Source: Torymus aiolomorphi | Taxonomy: Eukaryota > Arthropoda > Insecta > Hymenoptera > Torymidae | Length of the DNA: 64,000 nt | Direction: 5' to 3' | Assembly (NCBI GenBank): GCA_036365515.1 | Contig: CM070873.1 | Location: 23,691,085-23,755,084 of the forward strand | Shown: positions 1-11,400 of the stretch, piece after piece | Numbering within the stretch: the stretch's first letter is position 1 | Layout of the letters: each line of letters opens with the position of its first letter | Notes under the pieces: generated by a model | Told to the model about the DNA's origin: nothing | What the model saw: the letters and a program-made list of their open reading frames with translations, nothing else | The model's database searches: none | Program-made: the position numbers and the translations under genes

Positions 1-1070
1 CCTGTATATATATATATATATATATATTTTGTAATTTCGTAATATTTTTTCGTAAAAGCGGGTGCCGCAGGCGTCGTGGTGTTAGTCAATAATCTTAGGG
101 TCATTATTTCTTTAGTCACGTTCAATTGGTTGTTTATAACAATGTTTACACATTCAATTGTGTCACCACTATTGTACAAAACCTCGATGGAATCCTCGAT
201 ACCGGGAGATAATTGTATATATATATATTGTCTAGTCCTTTTATTTCTTCTAATCTCACCTATTCAATAAGCACTCTATACAAATGGTAATAATTTTTTT
301 CATCACTATACAAATAATAATATTATTAATGTAAAACTTTCTACGAAAGTATGAAATAAGGCAAGTATAGAAGTTTTTTCTGTATACTTTCTCTCTCTCT
401 CTCTCGCACGCTCTCTCTCTCTCTAGACATTTCTTTGAAATACTAGTGAAAAAGTCTTTTACTTCTTTTAGTCAATATATGCTGAACAAATTATATGTAA
501 CTAAATACATTGAAATTATTCACTGCAAATCAAACAAACGAAAGTTGTAAAATCAATTATCGATAGTCAAGTATAATACAAACAACTATCCGAAAGAACT
601 GTATGACTATTAGAAATGTATTCAAATTTGTTCATCCTTCTGTACAAATTAAACACAAGAAAGTACTGAAATCAATTTATTGTAGTCAAATACCCATAAG
701 TTAATTTGACTGCCATAATAGAACTTTTTGTACCTACTCAAAATTATTCAGCCATCAGGCATAAACTTATGCCTACTACTTAACGCCCAAGAGGCGTAAT
801 AGCTCACATATACTCCTACAAAACTTTATAGAACCTACATACTTTATGCCCGTGTGGGCGAAAATTATTTTAATTATATAACTATAAGGCCTTCTTTTTA
901 CGTCTAAAATTCATAAGAATTTTTTCAGATATTTACGAAAAGTCAAAGCCTATATAAAAAAATTACATAATTACCAACACTACCTATTTTTCATTATTCT
1001 TTCTCAATTTTGAACTTTCTATAATATTACGCATCTTCGGAGGACAAAATAAGTCTAGAGCTGCTCTAGC
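1..1070. other. AT-rich DNA without recognisable gene
   Basis: This stretch holds a TA dinucleotide run near 5-27 and a CT-rich microsatellite around 391-425. I see no ORF with a recognisable product on either strand. The rest is AT-rich DNA with no repeat family I can match elsewhere in the window. Confidence 0.5.
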
Positions 1071-1640
1071 AGGGGTGGACCTCCGTTCTCCCATACATAC
1101 TTGGCGGGCCCGACGGTTTGCAGTTCACAGGTGGGCTTTGTAAATGTAGAATACTAAATTTTTGTATAAATTCATTAACAATGTTTATACCTATAAGTTC
1201 ACTATATATGCGCTGTATATTAGCACGTAAGGGAGTAGTAATAAACTCACGTATTTGCAACCGAATGAGTTATCATTTGCGAGCAAAACCCAATCCCGCA
1301 TCCCCGACCTTTTGCGTGCTTTTTACAGTGAAGAAGCGGCGGTGCCTAGGCACTATAGGAGCGCAGTAATCCAGGCGACCACAGCTGCGTGCTAGAGATC
1401 CACGGCTCATACCCGGGAGCTAGCCGAACTGCCCGAGACGCCGGCGGCACGGAGAAGCGTGTCTCGTTGTAACTCTCGCATGTTTTGTGCGCGTTGCACC
1501 TCGACGCGGTCCCTCTCGAGTCCTGGAAGAGAGTCGGACAACGATCGCGCAGTGCCCTTCCGGAGTGCGCGCCAGTCGTCGGGTTGCAACGTCTCAACGT
1601 AAAAGAAAACCTTTGTAATCGATTGCAATTGTAATGAATA
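1071..1640. other. GC-rich block, unrecognised
   Basis: The base composition rises sharply against the AT-rich surroundings, most clearly at 1300-1600. Short ORFs occur on both strands. The minus-strand one at 1407-1628 reads as a charged, helical stretch, but nothing is recognisable. A fragment of a retroelement is possible and unproven. Confidence 0.3.
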
Positions 1641-2219
1641 GCTTCTACGATCTAGTATTAAAGTTATAGAATAAAAACTTTGTAATAAGGCATACAGTCA
1701 TAAAAAAAAAATAAGAAAAATGAGCCGTAAAATGTTCTAAAACCCATGGAAAGTTTTGTTCATAGTTTTAAAAAACTTTTTACATATTTTTTTACTTTTA
1801 TTACTGCGGAATATTACTGTTTACGACGAATTATACTACCAAAAGATTTGTCTTATATTTTTCAAATGGGACCTTACTGCCAATAAAACCTTAAAAATTG
1901 CTCCCACGTAAAATTTATTTTGAAACTGATAGCCGAGTATTTGAAACTGGTAGCCGTTAACGGCTTATATCTCGTAAGAAATCCAATTTTGGGTGGCGAG
2001 TCCAATAGAAGTTTTTTTTTGTTGGAAAAAGAGCTATCCAACGATGTATTTTCAATTTGAATTAAATAAAAACTGTGTGAAGACAAGTTGCTCCATTGGG
2101 CGTAAACATCCGACGAGAACGTTTACTTTTCCATCCGATTGACACGGAGTTGTAGCTGAAATGTACGCAATACTTTGAAGGTGGACCCCTGGGACTTGGA
2201 AAAATTCCAAAAAAATCCG

Positions 2220-2450
2220 GTTTTCCCTACATTTTGCAGCTGCTCACCGTGACCTGAAATCTCCACCAAAAAAAGCGAAAACATTTTGGCTGATAGCTTT
2301 TGCGTTGTAGAAAGTCTCTGAGAAATTCCAGAGTCCTCTGACTGTTGCATGTTTAGAAAAAAAATTCACAAGTTGGAAAACTGAATGTCGTCCTAATCCG
2401 GTTACAGAGTCCAAAGACGGTAGCCGGTTTAGTGCAAATTTGGACAAGTG
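2220..2450. repeat. Satellite-like segment related to 15.5-15.9 kb
   Basis: The segment shares phrases with the tandem repeat at 15.5 kb, such as 'gtgacct..aaatctccacc', 'gatagcttttgc' and 'cagagtcctctgac'. It is a single diverged copy. Nothing in it appears to code. Confidence 0.6.
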
Positions 2451-2935
2451 ACTAAAGAAATAATATCCCTCAGGGTATTGACTTGAGCAGGGGGCCTGCG
2501 GCGCCCGCTTTCAGTACAGGCAAAGATTCGCGACAAATAGACAGAGAAAAGGTCATTACGGGACATGGAAAAATCGAAGGTCACTTTCGGAAAAAATGCA
2601 AAATGAGTATAGGCTTAAAAGAATCCCCGAACAATTCTCTATCGACTGAGCTAGTCGCCACGAGACCTTTTTTTGGGACCCTATATAGGTAGACCCCTAC
2701 GGGACTCGGAAAATTTTCGAAAAATCGAAATTTTTTTTTATGGCCTATTTTCACGTAAAATTTGACGGGAAATCGAATGCGACCTCTCCCGAAGCCGTCC
2801 GATCTATAGTTATCGAGATACAGTGTCCAAGAGGTATAAAAATTTAGAATTTCACTGGAATATAACAGGGTGACTTCGGTCAATTCGGCTCGGACCAAAG
2901 TAAATCGACGTATTTTGGTCATAGTATATTACGCT
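2451..2935. other. Non-coding stretch sharing phrases with 13.9-14.5 kb
   Basis: It contains the phrase 'aaagaaataatatccctcagg', which recurs near 14480, and a 'ctacgggactcggaaaattt' phrase similar to 14430. It therefore belongs to a dispersed repeat also present downstream. The short ORFs here have no recognisable product. Confidence 0.4.
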
Positions 2936-3050
2936 ACGTGGGCCGAAAGTGCGCTATTCCCAGCCTGCGTGTGTGTTGCCGCCCGAGCGAAGCGAGGGCG
3001 GCAAACACGCAGGCAGGGGCTAGCATACTTTCGGCCCGAGTAGCGTATAC
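2936..3050. repeat. Imperfect palindrome with GAGCGAAGCGAG tip
   Basis: The left arm (from the 'tacgctacgtgggccgaaag' region) and the right arm (the 'ctttcggcccgagtagcgta' region) are inverted copies with a few mismatches. The centre is the near-palindrome GCCCGAGCGAAGCGAGGGC. A similar tip occurs in the repeats near 5,080 and 43,420. Confidence 0.65.
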
Positions 3051-3218
3051 AATTTTTCGACACACTGCGCCGAAAGTTCGTATACTTTTAATATAAAATT
3101 ATTAATAAATTCAATGTAAAACGTACAGAGAAAACATACGAATATTATGGTTGTATTGGATCTGCGCACTAGACTTGTGCGCATCATTCGCATATACTTA
3201 CACGTTACACCTTACACG

Positions 3219-3227
3219 TATATAAAG
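3219..3227 (+). promoter_or_regulatory. TATA box of the recombinase relic
   Basis: TATATAAAG lies about 280 bp upstream of the first ATG. A spliced 5' leader is plausible: the leader exon would end at 3405 (AAG|GTAAG), with an intron 3406-3489 closed by TTGCAG just before the coding exon. Confidence 0.45.
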
Positions 3228-3501
3228 CCACTGAGCCACGTCCGTTGTACGTAACCTATAAAGAATATGCCCAGCTTATAGTTTTCGAGTTATTATTCTA
3301 CAGTGAAACCTTAAATAAAAAGAGAAATATTCGTACGATTGATCTTTTTTTGATCTTCATAGTTTTTTTTTGTAACGATATCCAGAATCATATTTACGTT
3401 TTAAGGTAAGAAAATGTTGATTTTTCTAACCTAAAAAAGGGTTTGTCTTTTAAAATTTTTGAAATCAGAATTTTTCATTTACATTGCAGGCACATATTAA
3501 A

Positions 3502-4497
3502 ATGGCTTTGATAGACAATAATTCATCTGAGTCAGATATTGATGAAGGAAAGGAGGCGACAATGATAAGAAACATTGAATTAGAAGAAGATTTAATTGCC
3601 AAAAATTTGTTACCAAAGATAATGCTTTATTAGTTTACTTTGATCAGTTGTCAAAGAAGTTCAAGCCATCGTCTTTATGGAGTCGATGGTCAATGTTAAA
3701 AACTACATTTGGACTTAAAGATAATATTCAGCTTGATAATTTTTATAATTTAAAAGCATTTTTGAAGAATTTTGGGAGAGGATATAGATCAAAGAAAGCC
3801 AAAGTTTTTACTTGGTCTTAGATAGTACCATTTTTGAAAGGTAGTGATGATTTGATATATTTGGCTATGAAGGTATTTATTATTTATTGGTTATGTATTT
3901 ATGTGCAATTATTATTGTAATGTTTACCTTACTGTTTCTTTGTATTTCAGGTTATTCTTATATTTGGTATTTTTTTGCGGTGCGCTTAGATGTCATGAAA
4001 TTTGCAATATTAGAGTAAGTGATATAGAAGATACGGGTAGTCATAACCTACTTCATTTAAATGAGAATAGTCGAATAAGAAAAAGAACAGCATATGAAGA
4101 AGCGAAACAAGTTCCAAGTGTTGAGAATGTAGAAAATAATATACTAGATGGTAAGGAATCAGGAAAGTCCTTTTCTTCGCAAGAAATTCATAACTTACCA
4201 GGATGTTCGAAGCAGAAATGTATATCTAATATAGATTCTAATGAGAATAATCGAGTAGGAAAAAGAAGAGTAAATGAGATATTATAACAAGTTTCTTATG
4301 AGCAAATTGAAAATGAAATTCCAGATTGCGATGTTCGAGTGAATAAGAAGAAACAAAATTCAAGCGTTAGCGCCATAGAAAATAAAGAAATTCATGAAGA
4401 AAATTTTGACTCGTGTGGTATGAGAATTATGAATTGTGTAATTCACAGTTTGACTGTAAATCATTCAGCGTGTAAACATAATGATAATAATGTATAG
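3502..4497 (+). pseudogene. Crypton-like tyrosine recombinase, decayed
   Basis: Translation from the ATG at 3502 gives an acidic N-terminus, then the core-binding region (around 'LVYFDQLSKKFKPSSLWSRW') and, after a 78-bp intron (3873-3950), the box 'CGALRCHEICNIRVSD'. There the Arg corresponds to the first catalytic Arg of tyrosine recombinases. The gene is broken by a frameshift near 3620, an in-frame TAG near 3820 and another shift just after the second intron. The HxxR and catalytic Tyr regions are not visible. The sequence after residue 60 of the last ORF is a low-complexity acidic tail, so the catalytic C-terminus is probably deleted. The family assignment rests on the core-binding region and the Arg box. 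Confidence 0.6.
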
Positions 4498-4959
4498 TTT
4501 TTATTACTCGTTCAATTATTTTTGTTAATTTTATCAAAATTAGATGTTTTATATTTTTTTAATGTTGTATGGGAATCGAACAGGAAAAAGAAGAGTAGAT
4601 GAGGCATCGGAACAAGTTTCTTATGAGCAAAATTCAAAATGAGTAAATAAGAAGAAAAAAGTTTGAAGTGTTAAGCACTGTAGAAAGTAAAGAAATAGAT
4701 TTTGACTTATGTAATGTGAGATATGTGGGTTTTTTCATTCATAGTTTGACTATAAATCATTCAATGTGTAAACATAATTATAATAAAGCTTATATTTTAT
4801 TACTGCAAAAATACTGTTCATTCTGCGAAAATTAAATATTCTACATTTTTTCAATGTTGTATGGGATAGTTTATTTTATTTATAACAATTCTATTTCAAA
4901 TTGCTTATCACATTTAATAATAAATTTATGGCAAAAAGAAATTAAAAAATAGTATTTTA

Positions 4960-5150
4960 TACCACTCTAACCTCAAAATCATAACTTTAATATATGATTC
5001 TTCGGCTCTCGTCGTATAAAATACTGTACGGTACTAGTGCGTAAGGTGATTTTACCGCATTCGACTTTTCTTACTCGCTTCGCTCGTGCGGAAAACGTTT
5101 CATGCGGTAAATAATCACCTTCCACACCCGTATCGTAATGTACTATTGTT
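4960..5150. mobile_element. Small hairpin MITE, copy A
   Basis: It is nearly identical in layout to 43297-43486: 'accactctaacctcaaaatc' at the left and 'acccgtatcgtaatgtacta' at the right. The interior folds by pairing the GTACGGTACTAGTGCGTAAGG region with the region around CCTTCCACACCCGTATCGTA, and the tip is again TCGCTTCGCTC. Non-coding. Confidence 0.65.
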
Positions 5151-5448
5151 CAATTAGTAATTAGGTAATTATAAAGTTTAATTTTAAAAAATGTATTATT
5201 GGGTATATTAGAAATTGTGTATATTCTTTATTACATTGCCTGCAAGGGGGCGTGGCTTCGCATGTGGAGATAGATGCGTGGTGCGCAGTAGGCTGGTGCG
5301 CATGTAGTGAGGTTGGGAACGATGTGTTTTGCAGCCCGAAATCAGGGGCGAAAACACGAACTTTCGGCGCAGTGTGCCGAAATAGTATATTACTAACGCG
5401 GGCGGAAGAGGATTATTTACCTCATGGGACGTTTTTCGGCCGAGCGAA

Positions 5449-6100
5449 GCTTAGCACTGGCATGCAAGGGGTTCTTAGGAATCGAGCCTCGAAACAGTTA
5501 GGGACAGCGTAGTGTAGGTGGGATCTCTTAGTGTCACTACCAACGGCACCACACCTACTCGAGGAGGCAGAATCGGAGGGCCCACCCACGCCCGTTCTGT
5601 TTTCAAAATCCAGGAATCATAAAAATCATTTGGGATCGATGTGTCATTTCTAAGTTCACGGTTTGTTCGCGTAGCTCAGGGTGCAATGAAACTCCTCCCT
5701 CATGGTCATTGAAGCGCAGGATAGAAACTGACTGTGCAGGCTATGTTGGAGCTTGTGGAGTGCCTGTTAAATCTACACCGTTGACCGGCTCTTAAAATAC
5801 ATGTTCGATAAAACAGTGTGGAGCTTTGGAAATGCAACGTCTGGGAACGTTGTAACCTTGCAAAGTTCTTAACCTATTAGGCCGAGGTACACTGGCCCAC
5901 TCGCGGTGGCTCTCGAAGGAACAATTGCATCTGCACAGTTGTTTAATATTTTATATATTAGATTCTTCATCGAAAAAACCTGTGCATATGAAAATGGTCC
6001 ATGTGCCTTCTACCACGTCCCCGACGTGAGAGCTGGGCAACGATATAATTTTGGTACATCTTAATTATATCGGCTGACGGTAGAGGCTTAACCGAATGAA
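5449..6100 (+). repeat. Leader repeat, copy 1
   Basis: This is the first of three copies of a 600-700 bp sequence that starts at 'gcttagcactggcatgcaag'. The other copies are at 7315 and 15961, where each lies directly upstream of a Ulp1-like exon. Here the exon is absent. Non-coding as far as I can see. Confidence 0.8.
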
Positions 6101-6779
6101 TAGTAGATAGTAACAGATCCTATAGTATATATACGTTAACCTTAACTATATTCTCTTCTCAGTGTATGGTAGTACCATGTCATATTGTATTAATTATAAT
6201 ATCAACATTCTGCCAAAAAGTGTATCTTTTAACTAAAATTATCTGTAGTATAGTATTTCCAAATAATATGGATGTAATTCTAATATTATTAAACGAATTG
6301 AATTTATTATTTATTTATTTAAAATGACCAAAATTAGATGAATTTTGGAAAAATCGCACATTTGATCATTTTTCGCCGTTTTTTTTTGTCGTTTTTCGAC
6401 ATTTTGGAGCCTTTTTGATCATTTTCGATGATTTTTCGCTATTTTCGAATACATGTAGCGTTGCACAGAATCGCCCGATTTTAGGGATTCTCATTTCAAA
6501 ATGAACTTCCTTTCTTGAACTTAAATTGCTTTTTCGTGAAATATCTTTTGCTCTTTTTAATGGCTTGTAATGTCATTAATCAGTAATGATGACTTTTCGT
6601 CCATTTTGGCCATGTTAAATTTCCATGAAAAAAATTAACTTGATATTGTACCTGTTACAATATGTAAAATTCAGCGAATTGGCTTTGGTAAGATTGATTC
6701 ACTTACATATACGTTAACATTAACATTATTCTTTTCTCAGTGAATGGTAGTACCAAAATGCCATATGTAATATTTATAA
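6101..6779. other. AT-rich DNA without gene
   Basis: It holds homopolymer-rich sequence, including T-rich runs around 6350-6450, and no ORF of interest. I see no repeat relationship to the rest of the window other than a short phrase around 6700-6740 that also occurs near 6125-6170. Confidence 0.5.
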
Positions 6780-7190
6780 TGTGTGTGTGGGTGTGTGTGT
6801 GTGCGCTAGTGGAGCCGGAGGTCACTTTATAATCCCCTCTTGTATGTATCTGTGTGTTAGTGGAATCGAGGACCACTTTAAAAAATCCTCGTGTATGGGA
6901 GTGTGTGTGTGTCTGTGTGTGTGAGTGTGTGTGTATGTGTGTGTACGTATGTGTGTGTGTGTGTGTGTGTGTGTGGGTGTGTGTGTGTTAGTGGAGTTGG
7001 AGGCCACTTTAAAACTACCTCCTTGTATGTATCTGTGTTAGTGGAGTCGAGGACCACTTTAAAAAATCCTCGTTTGTGGATGTGTGTGTGATCGAAGAGC
7101 AAAGGGCTGCGTTAACAAACCCTTATTGTGCGTGTATGCGTGTGTGAGTGTGTGTACGTGTGTGTGTGTGTGTGTGCGCGCCACGTTGGA
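6780..7190 (+). repeat. TG-rich minisatellite with pseudoknot-capable units
   Basis: TG dinucleotide runs alternate with a conserved 32-33 bp unit at 6808, 6859, 6990 and 7040. Each unit has the plan AGTGG - purine-rich loop - GAGGN - CCACT - TTTAAAA - NCCTC. AGTGG can pair with CCACT, and GAGGN in the loop can pair with the downstream NCCTC, so each unit could form an H-type pseudoknot. The second stem changes in a compensatory way between units (CGAGGA with TCCTCG, GGAGG with CCTCC). A related array is at 26.7 kb. Confidence 0.7.
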
Positions 7191-7290
7191 GGACCAGGAC
7201 ATCGCAGTGATCATCGGGTAAGTACCTCCCTATAGGAGTATATATTATAAAGTATGTCGGTGTGAAGCTACTCTGATATGGAAGATTCTT

Positions 7291-8478
7291 CGAGAACCTT
7301 GCATTACAGACTGGCTTAGCACTGGCATGCAAGGGGTTCTTAGGAATCGAGCCTCGAAACAGTTAGGGACAGCGTAGTGTAGATGGGATCTCTTATTGTC
7401 ACTAACAACGGCACCCCACCTACGCGAGGATACAGAATCGGAGGGACCACCCACGCTCGTACTGTTTTCGAAATCCAGGAATCATAAAAACCATTTGAGA
7501 TCGAAGTGTCATTTCTAAGTTCACGGTTTGTTCGCGTAGCTCAGGGTGCAATGAAACTCCTCCCTCATGGTCATTGAAGCGCAGGACAGAAACTGACTGT
7601 GCAGGCTATGTTGGAGCTTGTGGAGTGCCAGTTAAATCTACACTGTTGAACGGCTCTTAAAATACATTTTCGATAAAACAGTGTGGGGCTTTGGATATGC
7701 AACGTCTGGGTATGTTGTAACCTTACAAAGCTCTTAACCTATTAGGCCGAGGTGCACTGCCCCACTCGCGATGGCTCTCAAAGGATTAATTGCATCTGCA
7801 CAATCGTTATCTATTTTCTTTATTAGATTCTTTAAAAAATAACTGTGCATATGCAAATGGTCCATGTGCCTACCACCAACGTCCCCGTCGTGAGAGCTGG
7901 GCAACGATATCCGATTATTCGGTATCGGCTGATGGTGGGGGTTTCTTGGTTAGGGTTTCTTGGTTAGGTTTAGAATTGAACGGATAGGTAGGCGTGTGAG
8001 AATTGCAGGGTTTTCACACTTTATTTTTGAAAAGCTACTCCTGAAATTATTTTTGATTTAGCAACAAAGTTTGCTATCGTAATCTTTTGAAATCTATTAT
8101 AGCAAAAAGATTTGCTATATCAATTTATTTTCATAAGATTCAGTAGAAGGTTATGTTGCTAAATGTCATAAAATATAATTGAAATATAACGATTTTTTTC
8201 TCTTTTTTCAGTTAAAGAACCAATAGTGTTTTGCTAAAAGTTTTTGGCTTAAGTGGTGCGTGTGAACTTTGAACTATAAATTAAATTGCTGAGAGAATTG
8301 TTTATCGGCAGCATCAGCAGTAGCAGCAGCAGTGACAGCAGCAGTGGGAGCAGCCGCAGCAACAGCAGTAGCAGTAGAAGCAGCCGTAGCAGCAGCCGTA
8401 GCAGCAGCAGTAGCTGTAGCAGCAGAGGCAGCCGCAACAAAAACAGTAGTAGTAGAAACTACCATCCAAATCGTCATC
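7291..8478 (+). repeat. Leader repeat, copy 2, with CAG-rich 5' leader
   Basis: It begins at 'gagaaccttgcattacagac' and is closely similar to 15940-17155. The end carries a likely splice acceptor (tctcttttttcag, about 8210) and then a CAG/AGC-rich stretch at 8311-8460. That stretch is open in the reading frame of the following protease exon, but the frame has a stop at 8290 and no ATG before 8479. The triplet repeat is therefore most likely 5' UTR. Confidence 0.7.
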
Positions 8479-11400
8479 ATGTCGATTGAATGCGGACTTC
8501 TAGAAGCGACCGATAGAGGTCAATATGACTATTGTCTAGACTATACCGATTTATGCGTAATTGCATCATATTATTATAAATTTCATGGGAACTTTGAAAT
8601 TGTGGGCTCAATGACACACCTGAATCTTACATTAAAAAGTTATTTAGAGTCAAATGATAACCGACCATACGTTATAATTTGTAACGAAGATCAGATTCAT
8701 TGGTATAGTCTAGTAGTGGCTAAGAAACAATCCGAACATTTCGTTATCTATTTGAACAGTTTTGGCACGCTGCCAAAAACTCAATTGTTGGAAACTGTGG
8801 AAAAATTGAAATTTAAATTTATTGATGTGTCGTCGCTCCAGCAGTTGGACTCATACAATTGCGGATTTTGGGCAATTGAAAATGGCATAGCCATATCCAA
8901 GGCTGTGTCCAGACGCTGTCCTTTGTCACCTCGAGATTTGTTGAATCAGTTGCTCAAGCCAAAACACCCGCAATACTTTCGTTTTAGAAGATTAGATGTT
9001 ACGAATGTTTTAAGAAGGTAAGGCTCTTTCATAATTTCTTTCGTGACATTAAAACATTATTAAAAACTTCTTTTTACAGATCTCCAGACGTTTCAAATTT
9101 TTTGGCAAAAATACAAATGCAGCCTTTAAATCGGCAGACTACCAAACATGAGCTATCGCAGCAGCAGCAGCAGCATCAGCTCAAACAGCAGCAGCTGCAA
9201 AAGCAGCAGCAGCAGCAGCAGCATCAGCTTAAACAGCAGCAGCAAAAGCAACAGCAGCAGCAGCTGATGCAGCAGCAGCAGCAAAAGCAACAACAACAGC
9301 TCAAACTGGAGCAGCAGCAGCAAAAGCAACAACAACAGCTCAAACTGGAGCAGCAGCAGCAAAAGCAACAGCAGCAGCTCAAACAGGAGCAGCAGCAACA
9401 AAGGCAGCAGCAGCAAAAGCAACAGCAGCAGCTCAAACAGGAGCAGGAGCAGCAGCAGCTCAACCAGCAGCAGCAGCAGCAGCAAAAGCAGCAGCAGGAT
9501 TTTACGGGTACTCGAAATGCAGTGCAATTGTAAGTAAAATATGTGTGTGTGTGTGTGTGTGCGTGTGTGTGTGTGTCTGTGTGTGTGTGTGTGTGTGTGT
9601 GTAATTATTCCAATTATTCTTTATTTTTTTCAGTTCAAATACTAAGATGGCTGCATCGAGATTTACAAAGGGAGTTGGCTTTATAAACTATGGCAACACG
9701 TGCTTTCTGAATTCCGTTGTACAAGCGCTTCTCTATAATAACGCATTTTTGGAATTTCTTCTGAAAATTAATATTCATGAAGCAATGTCCTTTGATTGTC
9801 TAGCATGCGTCTTGCGAATGATCTATGATTGGACAAAAGATGCAGTCAGTAGCTTTACACCATTGATTTTACTAAAGAAAATGAGATCTTCTTGTCCAAC
9901 AATGAGAATTGGGGAACAGCAGGATGCCCATGAATTTTTCATGTATGTCATAAATACGCTACGCGATGATTGTCAACAACATCATTCGGAGCTGCTGCAT
10001 ATATTGAATGACATTACTGTAGGATCAGTAGAGAAGAAATTTTTCTGTCGTATTTGCAAGGGGGTGGAAAGTCGCCATCATGAATTAACGGTAAGAATTG
10101 CTTATTTTTATCTTTTGACACTATAACTATTTTAAAATCTTCTTTTTTACAGGAACTATTTGCGATTTCTACTGATAAATGTTTCTTGGATGTTTTCAAA
10201 CGAGAAATGGAGATGGAACAAGTATTGCAGGACTACTGCTGTGAGAATTGTAAAGAAATCAACTGCGTAATCAGTAGTAACGGGGATATCAAGTTGCCAA
10301 GTTTACTGCCATTTATTACAAAATGTTTTAATAATCATGGTAAAAAAATTAAATGCGACTTGGTTGCTGAACAAAACTTAGTTTTACCTTCCGGAATCAA
10401 TAAAGAAAAAACAACTTATACGTTGTCATCTATCGTGACCCACTGCGGCAGTACTATATCCTCAGGCCACTACGTCGCCGTAGCTAGGACTTGTGATGGT
10501 TATCGGTGCTTCAATGATCATAATGTGCGTTTCTCTTCTACTCCTATATACTATCCCTATTACTTTTATTATTAATATTATAGTGATTATTATCATCATC
10601 AATATCATTAGTATTATCATTATCATGTCTGTATGCTTTTAGGTATCCAAGCTTACTAATAATGTTATGGAAGAAAACCAGTTATATATAGCATTGTTTG
10701 AAAAGGACGATGGTCAGCGTACAAATGACTTGAAGCCAAACGAAAATGAGATTAGAAATTACTACTTAGCCACAAGGACTGATGATTTCTTTTCCACCAA
10801 TGAAATATTATCTGCCGTGAGGGACGATAAATGGAACCCAATTGCCAGTGTAACAGGGTACACAGTGCCATTTGATAAATATCCTGTAAAGCGCCAAGCA
10901 GGTCCAAAAGTGAAAAGAAATATAATTATTAAGCCCTCGGTTAATATTTCAAATTTTACACAAACATCATCAGGTGCCAAGTTCAATTTCATTCCGCCTG
11001 TTGACAAACCGCCAACTTTCGAAATAACAGAAGATGATGTGCACGATCAGATAGACATTGACTCCGTATTGGTATGCGGGAAAAGTTTATTGTTATTTAA
11101 ACCTGAAGTAGTTACAAAGGCAATGGTCAACATTAATCGGTATGAAGAAATGTCGAATATAAAAGCAAAATCGGCATTAAGACATCATGTAGAAGAAAGG
11201 GGCTATTCGTCATCGGCCATCCGTTATTATGACTTCCCTATAGCCAATTTCGACTCTAATCAAATTTATGCACTGTGTATCATGGATCGGGATAGAGTAA
11301 CAAGAATTAACTATGGTAAAAGTTTCGGTGAAGAAGTTTTGCAAAAAGCTATTGATAACATGAACAAAACTACCGAAAGCTCGATGTTCTTTGTTAAAGG

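Larger units (their letters stand above)
3048..5393 (+). mobile_element. Candidate Crypton-like element
   Basis: A tyrosine recombinase relic (3502-4497) lies between two inverted copies of a short sequence with the core CACACTGCGCCGAAAGTTCG, at about 3058-3083 and 5355-5385. A TATA box and two introns precede and interrupt the gene. Cryptons usually lack terminal inverted repeats, so the inverted copies may belong to a separate snapback family and the boundaries are tentative. A small MITE at 4960-5150 lies inside. Confidence 0.35.

Noticed and set aside
1346..1628. Arg/Ser-rich ORFs on the minus strand
   Set aside because: Two overlapping frames of equal length in a GC-rich block look like chance openness.
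8249..8480. Ser-, Ala- and Leu-rich ORFs over the CAG stretch before the protease
   Set aside because: They are triplet-repeat artefacts. The protease frame has a stop at 8290 and its first ATG at 8479.
9153..9527. Minus-strand poly-Leu ORF and a poly-Cys/Ser ORF over 9.1-9.5 kb
   Set aside because: They are antisense readings of the CAG-rich polyQ exon, whose sense frame is fixed by splicing on both sides.
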